Shown here piece after piece: positions 12,763 to 24,062 of a DNA stretch of 64,000 nucleotides (the stretch's first letter is position 1; each line of letters starts with the position of its first letter). Origin of the DNA: Epichloe hybrida. Taxonomy: Eukaryota > Ascomycota > Sordariomycetes > Hypocreales > Clavicipitaceae. The notes under the pieces were generated by a model, which was not told the DNA's origin, searched no databases, and saw only the letters and a list, made by a program, of their open reading frames with translations. The DNA lies in the NCBI GenBank assembly GCA_019022495.1, contig JAFEKR010000009.1, positions 992,001 through 1,056,000 of the forward strand. Direction: 5' to 3'. A program made the translations under genes and the position numbers.

Positions 12763-13070
12763 GGTTGGAGGAAAACAGAAGACTCGAGTCACCAAATTGA
12801 CCGATGGAATGGAATCTCTATACAAACGCAGACATGGAAAACAAATCAACAACGGTTAGTCAAAGCCGCAAGCAAGGAACAAATACTAGAGGTATGTTGA
12901 AAGAAGAGCAAATTGGGAGGCGGGGTGGGTTGGATAGACACGGCGCTTGCCTGCTTGTCTGAGTCCACATCGGCGCCAGAGCCTGTTGCGCCGTCTGTGT
13001 GTGTGTGGTGTATGTATTAATACGGGGCAAGGGTAACAAGGCCGTGGCGACTTTGGAAAAGACGGGGAGC

Positions 13071-13154
13071 ACCAGGACCACCAGGACCACCAGGACCACC
13101 AGGAACATCAGGACCACCAGGACCACCAGGAACTCCAGGACCACAAGGACCACC
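13071..13154. repeat. 9-bp minisatellite coding Gly/Pro triplets on the minus strand
   Basis: Units of ACCAGGACC type, about nine copies with a few substitutions. On the minus strand it lies in an 84-codon frame as GPGGPGGPG; on the plus strand it reads Thr-Arg-Thr. No supporting gene structure is seen, so I treat it as a DNA repeat. Confidence 0.85.
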
Positions 13155-14839
13155 ACCCCCAACAAGCCCCCGAGCCAGCAGAGCAACCCGACACGGGTGT
13201 TGCCTTGAAGGCGGTGGTTTGTCTTCAGCACACCATCTGCTTTGGCCAGAGAGCTTCGTCAACAGCAACAACTCCTACTCCATCGATGCAAGCAGATGAG
13301 CCCGCGGGGCATGGTGACTAGATATGGCGGCTGTCATTGTCATATCGACAGTGCTCAGACAGAACGTGTAGCTTCCAGCCATGTTCTCTTTCGATGATGA
13401 ATGAAAATGGCTCGGGCGCACAAGGCTCATCCTCCATCCTCTGTCCTCCACTGACAGAAAATTTCACAATAACTTGATCCGTACTCACCTCGACTAGTTG
13501 TAGGACTGATATCACAATTCAAAGTTTGACGTGGTGAGGCTAAAGACCGAAGCCTCTCTCAGAAGATGATTTCTGTTGATGTTTGGAACCCTTTTTCGGA
13601 CTTTGGGTGTCCAATAAGCGAGGGGGTAGGAGAAGAGAAAGGAGAACTTTGGGCAGCTTCCAACAAACGCTGCCGAGCCCTGCACATAATTATTTGGAGA
13701 AAATGAGGGAGAAGCACAAAAATAGACTCTACGGAGTACGGATTACATCAAGGGTTAATCCAACAGGCGAAGAAGCACAAGCGGTTGGTGAGTGAGTAAC
13801 TGCATAAGACGTGGGAACTTGGAAGCCACTCCGTGACAAGGCAGGGAACATCAGAACGCCAATGAAGCTTACCAGGGTCCTCTACGGATCGCGCCTCCCA
13901 TCTTTTGTTTTATTAGCCCGTGGGCGCATGTAAAAGTGGGGTGCAAGAGGCGGACCGTACACAATGAATGGCATTGGGCTTGGGCTTGGGCTTGGGATGA
14001 GGATGGATGGATCCTAATAATATTAATTTAGCCTCCGTTGGCTGCATCGCTGTGTCCAGTCCGTTTCGGCAACCAATTGGTGGTACAGGAGGCACCTCGG
14101 ACGAGCTACGAGGTATTATTATCTGGAAATGTCACAGAAGACAGAATGCATGATTGACAACGCACTTCGATAGGCTGGCTCGATGAAACAGTCCGCGATG
14201 GAGAACTCTAAGATGATTAAGTTTATACTTGCGGGAGTACATTCGAAAATCCCACTTGGGCGCCCTTTTTATTACATTGAGGAGCGGAGAGAGCGGACGG
14301 GTCGCTGGTGTGAGCTCCAGAACTGGGTTCCTGGACTCTTGACCCCTCAGTGCCCACCAGTGCTCACCCCACTTCATCAGGGTCCATTACCTCAATGCTG
14401 CTCTTATTGACATGGCGTCACCAAAAAAAAAAAAAAAGGTAAGAGGGCCGGCCATCTGAAGGAGATTCCCCTTCGAATTGCTCCGCACTTTCGTACGTCA
14501 ACTTTTAAGTTGAGTCTTCATTCAGTATTGACTGGTTTTTAGTACCAGACCCCTTCACCTTGGCGGGGGGCGCCGGTGGTTTGCCCATTTGTTGCCGACA
14601 GGTTCACGAATTCCAGTGCAGGACGTTAGAATTCACCGCTTGGGACGGTCGAGCAGCCCGGGCTGATGGTCGTGATGGGTCGTTCGATGACGATATAAAG
14701 TCTCTAGTACTTCGCATTTTAAGTCGGAGCATAATAGCCGAGCAACCTCCCCACGAGATTGATAGACAATCTGACACAAAGTCAAATCAAGCCTCTCAAG
14801 GAGCTCCACTGAAACAGACCGGATCTGAGCATCCCATCC

Positions 14840-14887
14840 ATCCGACCATCCGACCATCCGACAATCCGACAATCCGTCAATCCGTCA
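14840..14887. repeat. 8-bp tandem array, unit ATCCGACC
   Basis: Exactly six 8-bp units: ATCCGACC twice, ATCCGACA twice, ATCCGTCA twice. The pairwise change suggests stepwise duplication. Confidence 0.92.
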
Positions 14888-15189
14888 ATGGTGCTAGACA
14901 TATTAGTCCAGTTGTCGTCGCATGTGCTGTGCCCTACCTGCATTTTGTGGAAAACACCATGTCGTTTCGTCACTTCCCTTGTTGCCAAAGAGTATTTCCT
15001 GGACATCCTAGACAGCCCTCAAAATCCGTGCCGGTCTCTCGCCCTCTTCGAGCAGCACCCGGCATCCGTCATTTCTCTCACATCGCTCACCGACATTTTG
15101 AAAGGCTAGAAGTGGATCGATTCAGGCGTCGATAAAATTTGGCCGGCCGGGCGATGTAGGGTTTTAAACCAACACCACACAAAACAACA

Positions 15190-15420
15190 ACACACGACGC
15201 CGTCCCATCAACTGCGGCAATTACATACTGATATGGTGCCCGTTGATTTCTAGTCCGTCCGTTTGTGCTACGGTGCCTGAAATCCGTAGATGCGGATCCA
15301 TCGTCGCCAGCCACGCCCGCCTGCCCCTTTTGGTCGGCGCTTGGAAAGGGAAAGGTACAAACCCCGCACCGCAGGGTCCTGGCAGACTTGCTCGAATAAC
15401 TTGTTCAGTTCTTTGATCAT
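15190..15420 (-). pseudogene. Relic of a crotonase-fold (dienoyl-CoA isomerase-like) gene
   Basis: On the minus strand, MIKELNKLFEQVCQDPAVR (15420-15364) matches the conserved helix of enoyl-CoA hydratase/isomerase proteins that precedes their VVLSG strand. After a break come IRIYGFQ (near 15290), like the family's IYxFQD segment, and then YVIAAVDGTA (near 15230-15195), like the family's KPVIAAVHG. The order and spacing are right, but the segments lie in different frames separated by stops, and the oxyanion-hole and catalytic regions are missing. This is inferred from remembered family patterns. The alternative is a chance resemblance. Confidence 0.45.
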
Positions 15421-15600
15421 GCTGAAACGGAGTTGAGAATGAGTGCAATCTCTCTGTCCATGCCCCTTCAATATGCTAACAAGAATGACATATTCGACTA
15501 AATCGCACATACCTCGTGTACGCAGATGCCAGCCATGGCTGCCTCACATCACTGTTCGCAAGGCGGCACTTGGGTATATATTTCTGTAGTGTAGCTTGGG

Positions 15601-15627
15601 TTTTTTTTTTTTTTTTTTTTTTTTTTT
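15601..15627. repeat. Poly(T) tract of 27
   Basis: Uninterrupted T run in intergenic DNA. Confidence 0.95.
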
Positions 15628-16085
15628 CAAATCGTGGAACTGTCCAGGAGGTAGTGGTACTAACTCTAACACGTTTTGGGCACCTCAGAGCCCGCTACAT
15701 GTGAAAGCGTGACGTCTAGAAGAAAATGAACTTTTGGTCCTTGAGGTCCTTGGAATTGGTGTCATAAACATATGAATGTCCCGCACGTTGTTATTCGATG
15801 TTGCTTGTCTCGTCGGAGAGACCACTTAAGATACAGTGTGCCCTCGGGCAAGGTGAAAGGTATCAAGGGCTTGGGTGGAAGAAGCGAGCGAGGAAGTTAT
15901 GTGCCCACGGGATGGCCTAGATTAGCCCAGAGAGGAATAACCTATACAGAGTATACGCATTACAAGATCCTTATTATTATGGCTGCCCGAATTTTATTAT
16001 CGGCATCATAGGCGCAGGGAAAGCGTCGGTATCCGCCCGGGCTAACTATTATCCGCTTCCGTTTTTTTTTTTTTTACTAACTGAC

Positions 16086-16144
16086 GATTTGACCGATTTG
16101 ACGATTTAACCGATTTGACGATTTAACCGATTTGACGATTTGAC
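16086..16144. repeat. 17-bp tandem array, unit GATTTRACCGATTTGAC
   Basis: Three full copies plus a partial fourth. Each unit is itself an 8+9 duplication of GATTTGAC(C). It lies immediately before the AT-rich relic. Confidence 0.9.
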
Positions 16145-16194
16145 TGACTAACCTGCCCCCCCCCCCCACCCTAGAACCCGGCGGACAAGAGAGG

Positions 16195-17180
16195 CAGAAA
16201 AAAATTTCTTAACTAGTTACTAAAGAGTATTTCGCGTCTAACTAATTAGAAGAGATATCTTAATAAGATAGCTTTATTTTAATAAAGGGAAAGTAAGAAG
16301 CTTTGCTTTACCCTCTTGCCCTTGCATTGCACGCAAAACTTAGGCGAAGCTCCGCTTTCCCTAAAATCCGTATTTAACCTTAGTTGTTTTCCTAGCTCGC
16401 AAACTATGATAGACTTATCCCACCATAACTAGCTGGTGTTAGGGCCGCAGATACAAACAAGACTTTACTAGTCACTGCCCTTTTATGTAAACCAGCCTAG
16501 CAATGAGACGGAGGTCTAGCGTGGCCGAGCGAATGGAAAGCCCCGTGGCTCCTACAATATAGGTGTCAATTGTACAAGTTATAGGGACTGGTACAATGCG
16601 TATTCTTTTGCTATGGCGCAATGGGATCGGGAACATCACCTGTACGGTGGCGCAGACACCCGCGATTAGCCCTGTGGGCTAGACCGTAACAGCTCTTCAT
16701 GGATTGGTGGCCGACGAATTGTCCTGGTTATTTCCCTCAGCTCACTGCGTGGGTAATCTGACCGAATTTAGATCACGGGATGTGAGCTAAAATCAATAGG
16801 TCTAGAAAGACAGAGCTAGAGGGTATAAGGAGATGCTAAAGACTTCAAAGGCTACTAAGGCTTAGAGGGAGTTAGGTTTATCTATAGAATTAAGTTAGGG
16901 CGTGAGATAGGTAAAAGTATTACTAGGGATTAAAGCCTTGTAAAGAAAATACCTATTCCCTAGGCCACCCTAGTAAGACCCTTTTACTCGAGTAGTCAGT
17001 ATCCTGTGATACCAATAGGATAAGACCCTCTAGTATAAGGGAAGATATAGGTAATGTTATCTAGTAAGAGAGAAGGTAGCAAATGCCCTTTTAGAAGCTT
17101 ATAACAAAGCTAGATATTTTAGAGTAGATCTAAATTAGAGGAGGCTGACTTGAGCGGTGTTCTAGCCTAGGATAGGAGCT
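16195..17180. mobile_element. Decayed AT-rich repeat, probable RIP-mutated transposon relic
   Basis: AT content and TpA steps (CTA, TAG, TTAA) rise sharply compared with neighbouring genes, and no frame stays open. A less decayed patch (about 16430-16790) reads like former coding DNA. The pattern fits repeat-induced point mutation, known in ascomycetes. I cannot name the element family and see no terminal repeats or RT/transposase motif. Confidence 0.5.
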
Positions 17181-17370
17181 GATGTTGTGGATTTATGCTC
17201 GTCCCCCACCAAGCCAAGCCGCGTGAAGTGCCCGCTAATCGTCCCCCTCCCTCCTCTGCCGGGGAAGGTGCGGTCACCCCACCACACCATACATAAAAAT
17301 CCCTGCTGCAGAGAGGAGTGGGGGCTCTGTTTGCTTCTTTATTCATCCTTGCCTCACGGTGATAGACACG

Positions 17371-20300
17371 ATGCCGCTGGTGGACGATGGCTTCGAGGCC
17401 CTGTTGGAGCCCTTCTACAATGGCAAGAAGCTCACAGATCCTGTGAATACCAAGGAAGACAAATTTCAGCTTCTACCCGCGTTTCTCAAAGTCAAGGGTG
17501 TGTATCGCAATCTCTCCAAACCTCAGTGAGCTACCTTTTTGCTTACGACGGCAATCATGCTGACCGTGTCTCGTGTGTTTTTGCACTAGGTCTTGTAAAA
17601 CAGTATGCGCGACTCAGTTCCTTCCCAGAAGCACAGAAATTTTGCTTGCGACCAAATTGCTGACTCCCAACAACCGACAGGCACATCGACTCATACAACT
17701 TCTTTGTGGAACAAGAGATCAAGGATATTGTTCGCGCGAACCGAACGATCCGAAGCGATGTCGACAGCAATTTCTGGCTAGAGTATGTTTCTTTTCAGCA
17801 ACGTCATTGTGTTGGACCTCCGAGAAGCTAACCAGGTGCTCTACCTTCGCAGCTTCACCGACATCCGCGTCGACCGCCCGCGACGCCAGGATCACAATGA
17901 TGCCAAGTCGCGAACTGAAGTCACTCCTATGGAGTGTCGACTCCGAGACATGACATATGCTGCTCCTATTGTCGTGGATATCCAGTACATCAGAGACAAG
18001 CAGAAGATTATTCGCAAGAACGTTCCGCTCGGTCGAATGCCTGTCATGCTCAAGAGCTCTAAATGCAGACTAAGCGGTGCTAATAACGCACAAATGGAGG
18101 CCATGAACGAATGCCCACTTGATCCTGGGGGTTACTTCATCATCAATGGTACAGAAAAGGTCATATTGATTCAGGAACAACTCAGCAAAAATCGTGTCAT
18201 CGTGGAAGCCGATGAAAAGAACAACATTGTCTCCGCCTCCGTCACCAGTTCGACACATGAACGAAAGTCAAAGACATACGTCACACTGAAGAAGGATAGA
18301 ATTATTATGACACACAATGTCTTGGTGGAGGGAATTCCGATTGTCATCGTTCTCAAAGCCCTTGGCGGGTTGTCAGATTACGAGATCATGCAACTGGTGG
18401 CTGGCTCGGATGGACGTTACCAAGATGAGTTTGTCATTAATTTTGACGAGGCAGCCCGGGCCGGCGTTTTCACGCAGCATCAGGCTTTGGAATACATTGG
18501 CGCCAGAGTAAAGATGGGATCGAGAAGGACCATGTTTGGTCCTCAAGTCCGTCGAAATCACGTTGAAGAAGGTCTTGACGCTCTTGCCAACCTCATCATT
18601 GCTCATGTGCCCATCGAGGGCTTGGATTTCTATCCCAAGGCCATCTATGTCTCCATGATGACGAGACGAGTTCTGATGGCTTCCCAGAACCCCAAGCTCG
18701 TAGATGACAGAGATTTCGTGGGTAACAAACGGCTGGAACTTGCCGGTCAACTCTTGTCTCTGCTGTTCGAAGATTTGTTCAAGAAATTTATGAGCGAGGT
18801 CAAGATGTCGATTGACAAATTCCTAAAGAAGAACAACCGCGCGGTGCCACTAGATGCTGTGCACATGATTAGCAATCATGCCAACAGTATCGGATTCGGC
18901 ATCAACCGGTCTATTCAGACTGGAAACTGGACTGTGAAGCGTTTCAACATGAACAGAGCCGGTGTCACCCACGTACTGAGTCGACTGAGCTACATCAGTG
19001 CTTTGGGAATGATGACCCGAATCAGCTCACAGTTTGAGAAGACGCGCAAAGTTTCTGGCCCACGTGCTCTTCAACCGTCGCAGTGGGGTATGCTCTGCCC
19101 TTCAGATACTCCTGAAGGTGAAGCCTGCGGTCTGGTCAAGAACTTGGCTCTCATGACACACATTACAACCAAAGCCGACGAAGAGCCAGTCAAGCGGTGG
19201 ATATTCACTCTGGACACGGGCGTCGAGCCCGTCCGAAACTTTTCTGGTGCTGAAATGCATCGTGAAGGCGCATATATTATCTACTTAAATGGTACACCAT
19301 TAGCCCTGTCAAGATATCCCAAGAGATTTGCCTCCAAGTTCCGCGCCATGCGACGAAGAGGCTGGATATCACCTTTTGTCAGTATCAACCTCAACTCTTA
19401 CTTCAATGCTGTGCACATTGCCACCGACGAAGGCCGGATTTGTCGGCCCTACATTATTGTCAAGAACGGGAAGCAAAAGCTCAAGGATGAACACCTTCGC
19501 CTTTTGCAGCTTGGTAAAGCCTCATTTGACGACTTCTTGACAAAGGGTGTTGTCGAGTATCTAGATGTGAATGAGGAGCAGGACGCACTCGTCACCCTTT
19601 ACGAAGAAGACATCACCCAAAGTACAACACACTTGGAGATCGAACCGTTCACGATCCTCGGAGCCGTGGCCGGTCTCATTCCTTTTCCCCATCACAACCA
19701 ATCCCCCAGAAATACGTACCAATGCGCCATGGGCAAGCAAGCCATAGGAGCTATTGCGTACAACCAATTCAACAGAATTGACACGCTACTCTACACTCTA
19801 GTCTATCCACAACGACCCATGGTTATCACCAAGACCATTCAACTTGTCCACTATGATAAACTCCCAGCAGGTCACAACGCCACCGTTGTCGTCATGTCAT
19901 ACTCTGGATACGATATCGAAGATGCCCTTGTGCTGAACAAGGCGTCCATCGACAGAGGTTTCGGCCGCTGTCAGGTCTTCCGCAAGTACACCACAGAGCT
20001 GCAAAAGTACCCCAACGGCAGGCGAGAGCGCATCGGAGACCCCGTGAATATACAGGACGGCGGTCCAGCGCGTCGCGAGCCGAAGTACGAAGCTCTGGAT
20101 AACGATGGTCTGGCTACGGTCGGCTATCGAGTCAAGCACGGCGAGGTCATGGTGAAGAAGGAGACGCCTCTGGATCTAACGACCACGGGCATTGGCCTCG
20201 ATCGCGGCCCAAGCGAATACCGTGATTCAGCTGTATCCTATCGCATACCGGACCCCGCCTACATCGACAAGGTGATGATCTCTCAAACAGAAAAGGACAC

Positions 20301-21084
20301 GACTGTCATCAAGGTGCAGACCCGGCAGACGCGTCGACCCGAACTCGGAGACAAGTTCTCTTCTCGCCACGGGCAAAAGGGCGTCGTCGGCATCATTGTC
20401 GACCAAGAAGATATGCCGTTTGCCGACAACGGCCTATGCCCCGACATTATCATGAACCCCCACGGTTTCCCGTCCCGAATGACGGTGGGTAAACTGCTGG
20501 AATGCCTGACGGGCAAAGCATCCATCCTCGACGGCCGTCCCGATTACGGCTTCGGAGATGCTTTCAGGTCCCATCCAGTCAAAGACATGGGCCAAGTCCT
20601 TCTCGATCACGGCTTCTCATGGGAAGGCAAAGACTACTTCACCTCTGGTCTCACAGGCGAGCCGCTGGAGGCATATATCTTCAACGGGCCAATCTACTAC
20701 CAGCGCCTCAAGCACATGGTGCAAGACAAGATGCATTCTCGTTCGCGCGGACCCCGCGCCATTCTCACCAGACAGCCGACGGAGGGGAGATCCCGAGACG
20801 GTGGTCTCCGTCTCGGAGAGATGGAGCGCGACTGCCTGATCGCCTACGGCGCTTCGCAGCTCCTCCTCGAACGTCTCATGTTGAGCTCGGACGGCACCAA
20901 TGTGGACATATGCCAGCAGTGCGGACTGTTCGGCTTCAAGGGGTATTGCAATACTTGTAAGAGCACGAGACAGGTGACGCAGATGCAGATGCCGTACGCT
21001 GCCAAGCTGCTAGTCCAGGAGCTGATTAGCATGAATGTCGGTGTGCGGTTACAGCTGGAGGATGAATTTCCTCATCCGCGCTGA
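17371..21084 (+). CDS. RPC2: DNA-directed RNA polymerase III second-largest subunit (RPC2)
   Basis: Four exons (17371-17497, 17590-17602, 17681-17782, 17853-21084) give 1157 residues, the normal size for this subunit. Exon 2 is only 13 nt and encodes the middle of VKGLVKQHIDS, a block conserved in yeast RET1, which supports it. Recognisable blocks: [113 protein letters not shown], and a C-terminal zinc site [16 protein letters not shown]. The LGRMP and [11 protein letters not shown] variants point to Pol III rather than Pol II. It forms the catalytic cleft with the largest subunit in the nucleus. It converges with RAD57. Confidence 0.95.
17590..17602 (+). other. 13-nt microexon of RPC2
   Basis: Bounded by CACTAG before and GTATGC after. 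It supplies the end of Gly, then Leu-Val-Lys and two bases of Gln. Skipping it breaks the frame. Confidence 0.85.
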
Positions 21085-21558
21085 GCGTCTAGTACCAGCG
21101 CTAAGCATCTAGTACTAGACACCTCCTTGGAGCCAGTAAGGCTACACTTTCGTACCGACCGGGGTGTTAGACTAATCAGAAGAATCAGGTTTAAAGGTAC
21201 TTCTTGCTCTATACTAATTCATACTATATAATATATCCCAATAAACCTTTAAGTTATAAAGAGCTTTATCTAGCGTTCAACGTTTCTAAGCTAGACCAGA
21301 AGTCACTCAAGGTCACCCCCTCGTGCAAGCGGAAAGAAGTGGGTCGGTACGAAATTGTAGTCTTAGCTTCCGATGACGCACGTCAAGAACCCCGCAGTGT
21401 AAACCATTCGTGCTATAGGCGGTTAGAACAAAGAAATATGTATTCAATTCATGTTTAACATTGGTGAACAGTACCAAAGATTTTTTTTTCGTACGTTCCC
21501 CAAGGCATCCCAATTCAACGCACCCCAAGAGACATTTTTTTTATCCCAAAATGGATGT

Positions 21559-21594
<36 letters not shown>

Positions 21595-21609
21595 AGCAAC
21601 AAACGGCCT
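21085..21609. other. Intergenic region between convergent RPC2 and RAD57
   Basis: AT-rich, with TAG/CTA-rich sequence like the 16-17 kb relic (for example TCTAGTACCAGCGCTAAGCATCTAGTACT as a short imperfect repeat around 21087-21117) and a T32 tract at 21561-21592. No gene. Confidence 0.5.
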
Positions 21610-22027
21610 TCACCCCGGGACATGAAGGACTCTCTTTTTGGGCTGTACGCTCCGAACGCCGCCCACAAAAACCTCGAATTCCATGGCCCCCTCTAGTCCC
21701 TGTTCTGAAGCAGCAGCGTGACTAGCAAAAACGACCTTCATCCATCTTCGCCAGTTTCTCAGGGTGGCGCCGACCTCGACGCCATCGTCTGCCTCTATCG
21801 GTGCAATCATCTGCCGTGGTCGTCCATACACGGGTCCCTTGAGAAGGGCTATCCGACAGGATATCTGGGTCGACCACACGAGTCCCAAGCTTGGCGTCTT
21901 CAGGGCACGATTCGAACGGGCATCGTCTCCCCAGCCGGTGAACCAGCGCTGCTGATGGTCTAGTCGCAGAGCCGGATGCGCGGGAGGTTGGTCGTCGGGA
22001 AAAGAAAACGGCAAGGGCAAGGGCACG

Positions 22028-22059
<32 letters not shown>

Positions 22060-23085
22060 CAGAGCGCTCTGCAGGGTTGGCGGAGGGGGCGGCGCCATGC
22101 TTCTCGAGGCAAGGGGACTTTCTTGCGGTACGCCTGCGCTTCCCGCGCGGCGTGTGGGAAGCGCTCTTGGTATGGCGGGCGATGCGAACCGGTCGGCGAC
22201 CTGGTTCGCCACCACGACGGCAACATGGTGACGCCGTGCCAGGTTTCTGAGCAGGGCGCCTGTGCGGACGAGCGCGGCACTCCGCGCGGCCATGTTGGAG
22301 CCATACGAGGAGCTGCTTCTTTCGAACTCGGCGCGGTAGTTGGCGGCCACGGAGTCGATGACGACGAGTCCGATGTTGTGGCGGGAGAGGAGCACGGGGA
22401 CCTGATACTCGAGGATGTGGTCCTGGGATTCAAGGTCCGGCGTGGCTGTGCTGAGGATGTTGTCGAGGGAAGGACGGCGGGAGGCATCGACGCCCTGGAG
22501 GGTCTGGTTGGAGGAGAGGATCTGGGAGAGACGACGGGTGGCGAGGCCGGACTCGGTGGATATGTAGAGAGCCTTCTTGGAGAGGCCATGCGGAGGGGGT
22601 AGTTGGACGGCGAGACAGAGCGTCAGAAGAAACTGGGTCTTGCCGGCGCCGGATTCACCGGTGATTTCGGTGATGGAGGAGGTCGGGATGCCGCCGGCGA
22701 GGGAGGCGTCGAGGGGGCCATCCAGGGTACTGATGCGAGACGGCGGCCGTGATGGCGCGTCTTCTCCTCCTTCTTCTGGTGATGAACCTTCTGGCGATGG
22801 ATCCCGTCGTCCGTCTCCCTCGTCAGGCCGCACGCCTCGGTTCACAGCTCCACGACTGGATCGTTCCAGGGGAAGTTGAGGTATCAGGTCATCTGACAAT
22901 GATGCCTGGACGGCGGCTACAAGTCTCTTCAAGTCCAGCAGTGGGAGATGGGTCTGCTTGGCGATATCTGCCGGGTGCAGCGCCAGCAAGTCGGTTGTCG
23001 ATAGGCGGTGCTGCTCGATTGTGGGAAGGAGCGCAGCAAAGGCGGCCTGGGGAAAGGTGGGCAGAATGCTGAGTAAGTCTGTCAT
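21610..23085 (-). CDS. RAD57: RAD57/XRCC3-like RecA-family recombination mediator
   Basis: A single exon gives 491 residues. The N-terminus carries a helix-rich segment (TTDLLALHPADIAKQTHLPLLDLKRLV) typical of RAD51 paralogues. Then follow LDGPLDASLAGGIPTSSITEITGESGAGKTQF with the Walker A (142-150) and a Walker B strand LVVIDSVAA (239-247). VVVANQVADRF corresponds to the ATP-sensing Gln segment. Residues about 80-115 form an acidic low-complexity insertion, and a run of nine Ser encoded by (GAC/TCG)n lies near residue 335. In yeast Rad55-Rad57 stabilises Rad51 filaments on single-stranded DNA. RAD57 is preferred over RAD51/DMC1 because the N-terminal and C-terminal regions diverge. Confidence 0.85.
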
Positions 23086-24062
23086 GGGCTATGCCATCGC
23101 TTGTGTCGCGAGTGCGAGTGAATGAGGCGCGAAGAAGAAACGCGTCTCGCTTGCATGTCTTTCTGTCTGTGTGTCGTAAGTAATAATAATGAGGTGGAGG
23201 TGGAGGTGGAGGTGGAGGTGGAGGTGGGGGGCGACTTTTTGACATGGGAATTATTAATAAATTGATGAGACTTGAGACTGCAGACCCCGTGAACAGTGAA
23301 CACCGACCGCCAGCTACCCTGGATGACGCGGGCGAAATGGGGTCTCACGTGCGTGTGCCATTGACGCCGTCGCACGGGGATAACTAAACGCGCATCCGTC
23401 AAAAGTGAATATGCATCCGCCGCTTTTCCTAATTTATTTTTAGAGGTCCCGCTTGTATATCTTCCTACTAACTTAAAATGATAAGATTTGCAGCGAAGAT
23501 ACGGAGTATTAAGTCTAAAGAATCATAAACATTGGCTACACAAGGCACACAAGTTACACAGCGCGGAGAAATGCACCCTCCTTTACTCCTCGTCGGGGTG
23601 TCTGCTGGCGCGGCGAAATACGTCGAGGTCATTCAGCTTCTGCAAGCCACAGTCCACAATCCCCTCGGCAGCAGCTCTAATTTCTCAAGAACCTGCCGAT
23701 ACTCGTGCGGCTGGTTCAAGGCTGACTGGAAAGCACCCAGGGTCCGGGGGCTTTGATGATTCTTGCCGTGTCACTGAGCAATGAGAGAGGCAGAGGCAAT
23801 CCGTCGGTCCTTGGTCCATGTTGTTTGTTGCCCTCAGGCCCCACGACAATGCGGCTCATCAATCCACCCAGGAAGGTCATGTCTTTTTGGTTTCTGACTC
23901 TGACTCTGACTCTGATCCCTCTTTTGCATCTTTTCATCCATCGGCCTTTTTGTTGAGAGCAGAACAAGTCGAGTGAGTAGTCGCCGACTCACTCTCCAGC
24001 CGCCGTTGGACCCGGCTCTCACACAACCGACAAAGCATTGACAAGAGCATCAGCCATCAGCC
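23086..24062. other. Divergent intergenic region between RAD57 and the surface-protein gene
   Basis: Contains a GGTGGA array at 23192-23230 next to the RAD57 start, a TACGGAGTA motif at 23500-23508, and a (TCTGAC) run near 23896-23914. No supported gene. Confidence 0.5.
23192..23230. repeat. 6-bp tandem array, unit GGTGGA
   Basis: About six units just upstream of the RAD57 start codon (in its 5' leader). The minus strand is a pyrimidine/CCACCT tract. Confidence 0.9.

Larger units (their letters stand above)
12763..15189. other. Gene-poor region upstream of the Pumilio gene
   Basis: Contains the Pumilio promoter and 5' leader, a collagen-like 9-bp array, an (A)15 tract near 14423 and an 8-bp array at 14840-14887. 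Several open frames of 60-190 codons exist but show low-complexity or shadow-type translations, and I do not call them genes. Confidence 0.5.

Noticed and set aside
13017..13271. Collagen-like 84-codon frame as a gene
   Set aside because: The Gly-Pro pattern follows directly from a 9-bp tandem DNA repeat. The rest of the frame is unstructured, and no promoter or splice structure supports it.
14560..15135. 191-codon plus-strand frame
   Set aside because: It runs through the 8-bp array, giving an IRPSDNPTIRQS-type repeat, and has no conserved look.
16500..16560. Possible tRNA in the GCGTGGCCGAGCGAATGG stretch
   Set aside because: Resembles a D-arm/A-box, but no matching acceptor stem, anticodon loop or GTTCRA B-box follows within tRNA length.
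21960..22602. Long open frames of about 209 codons on both strands within RAD57
   Set aside because: Both are shadows produced by GC-rich, repeat-containing coding sequence of RAD57, which has clear Walker motifs.
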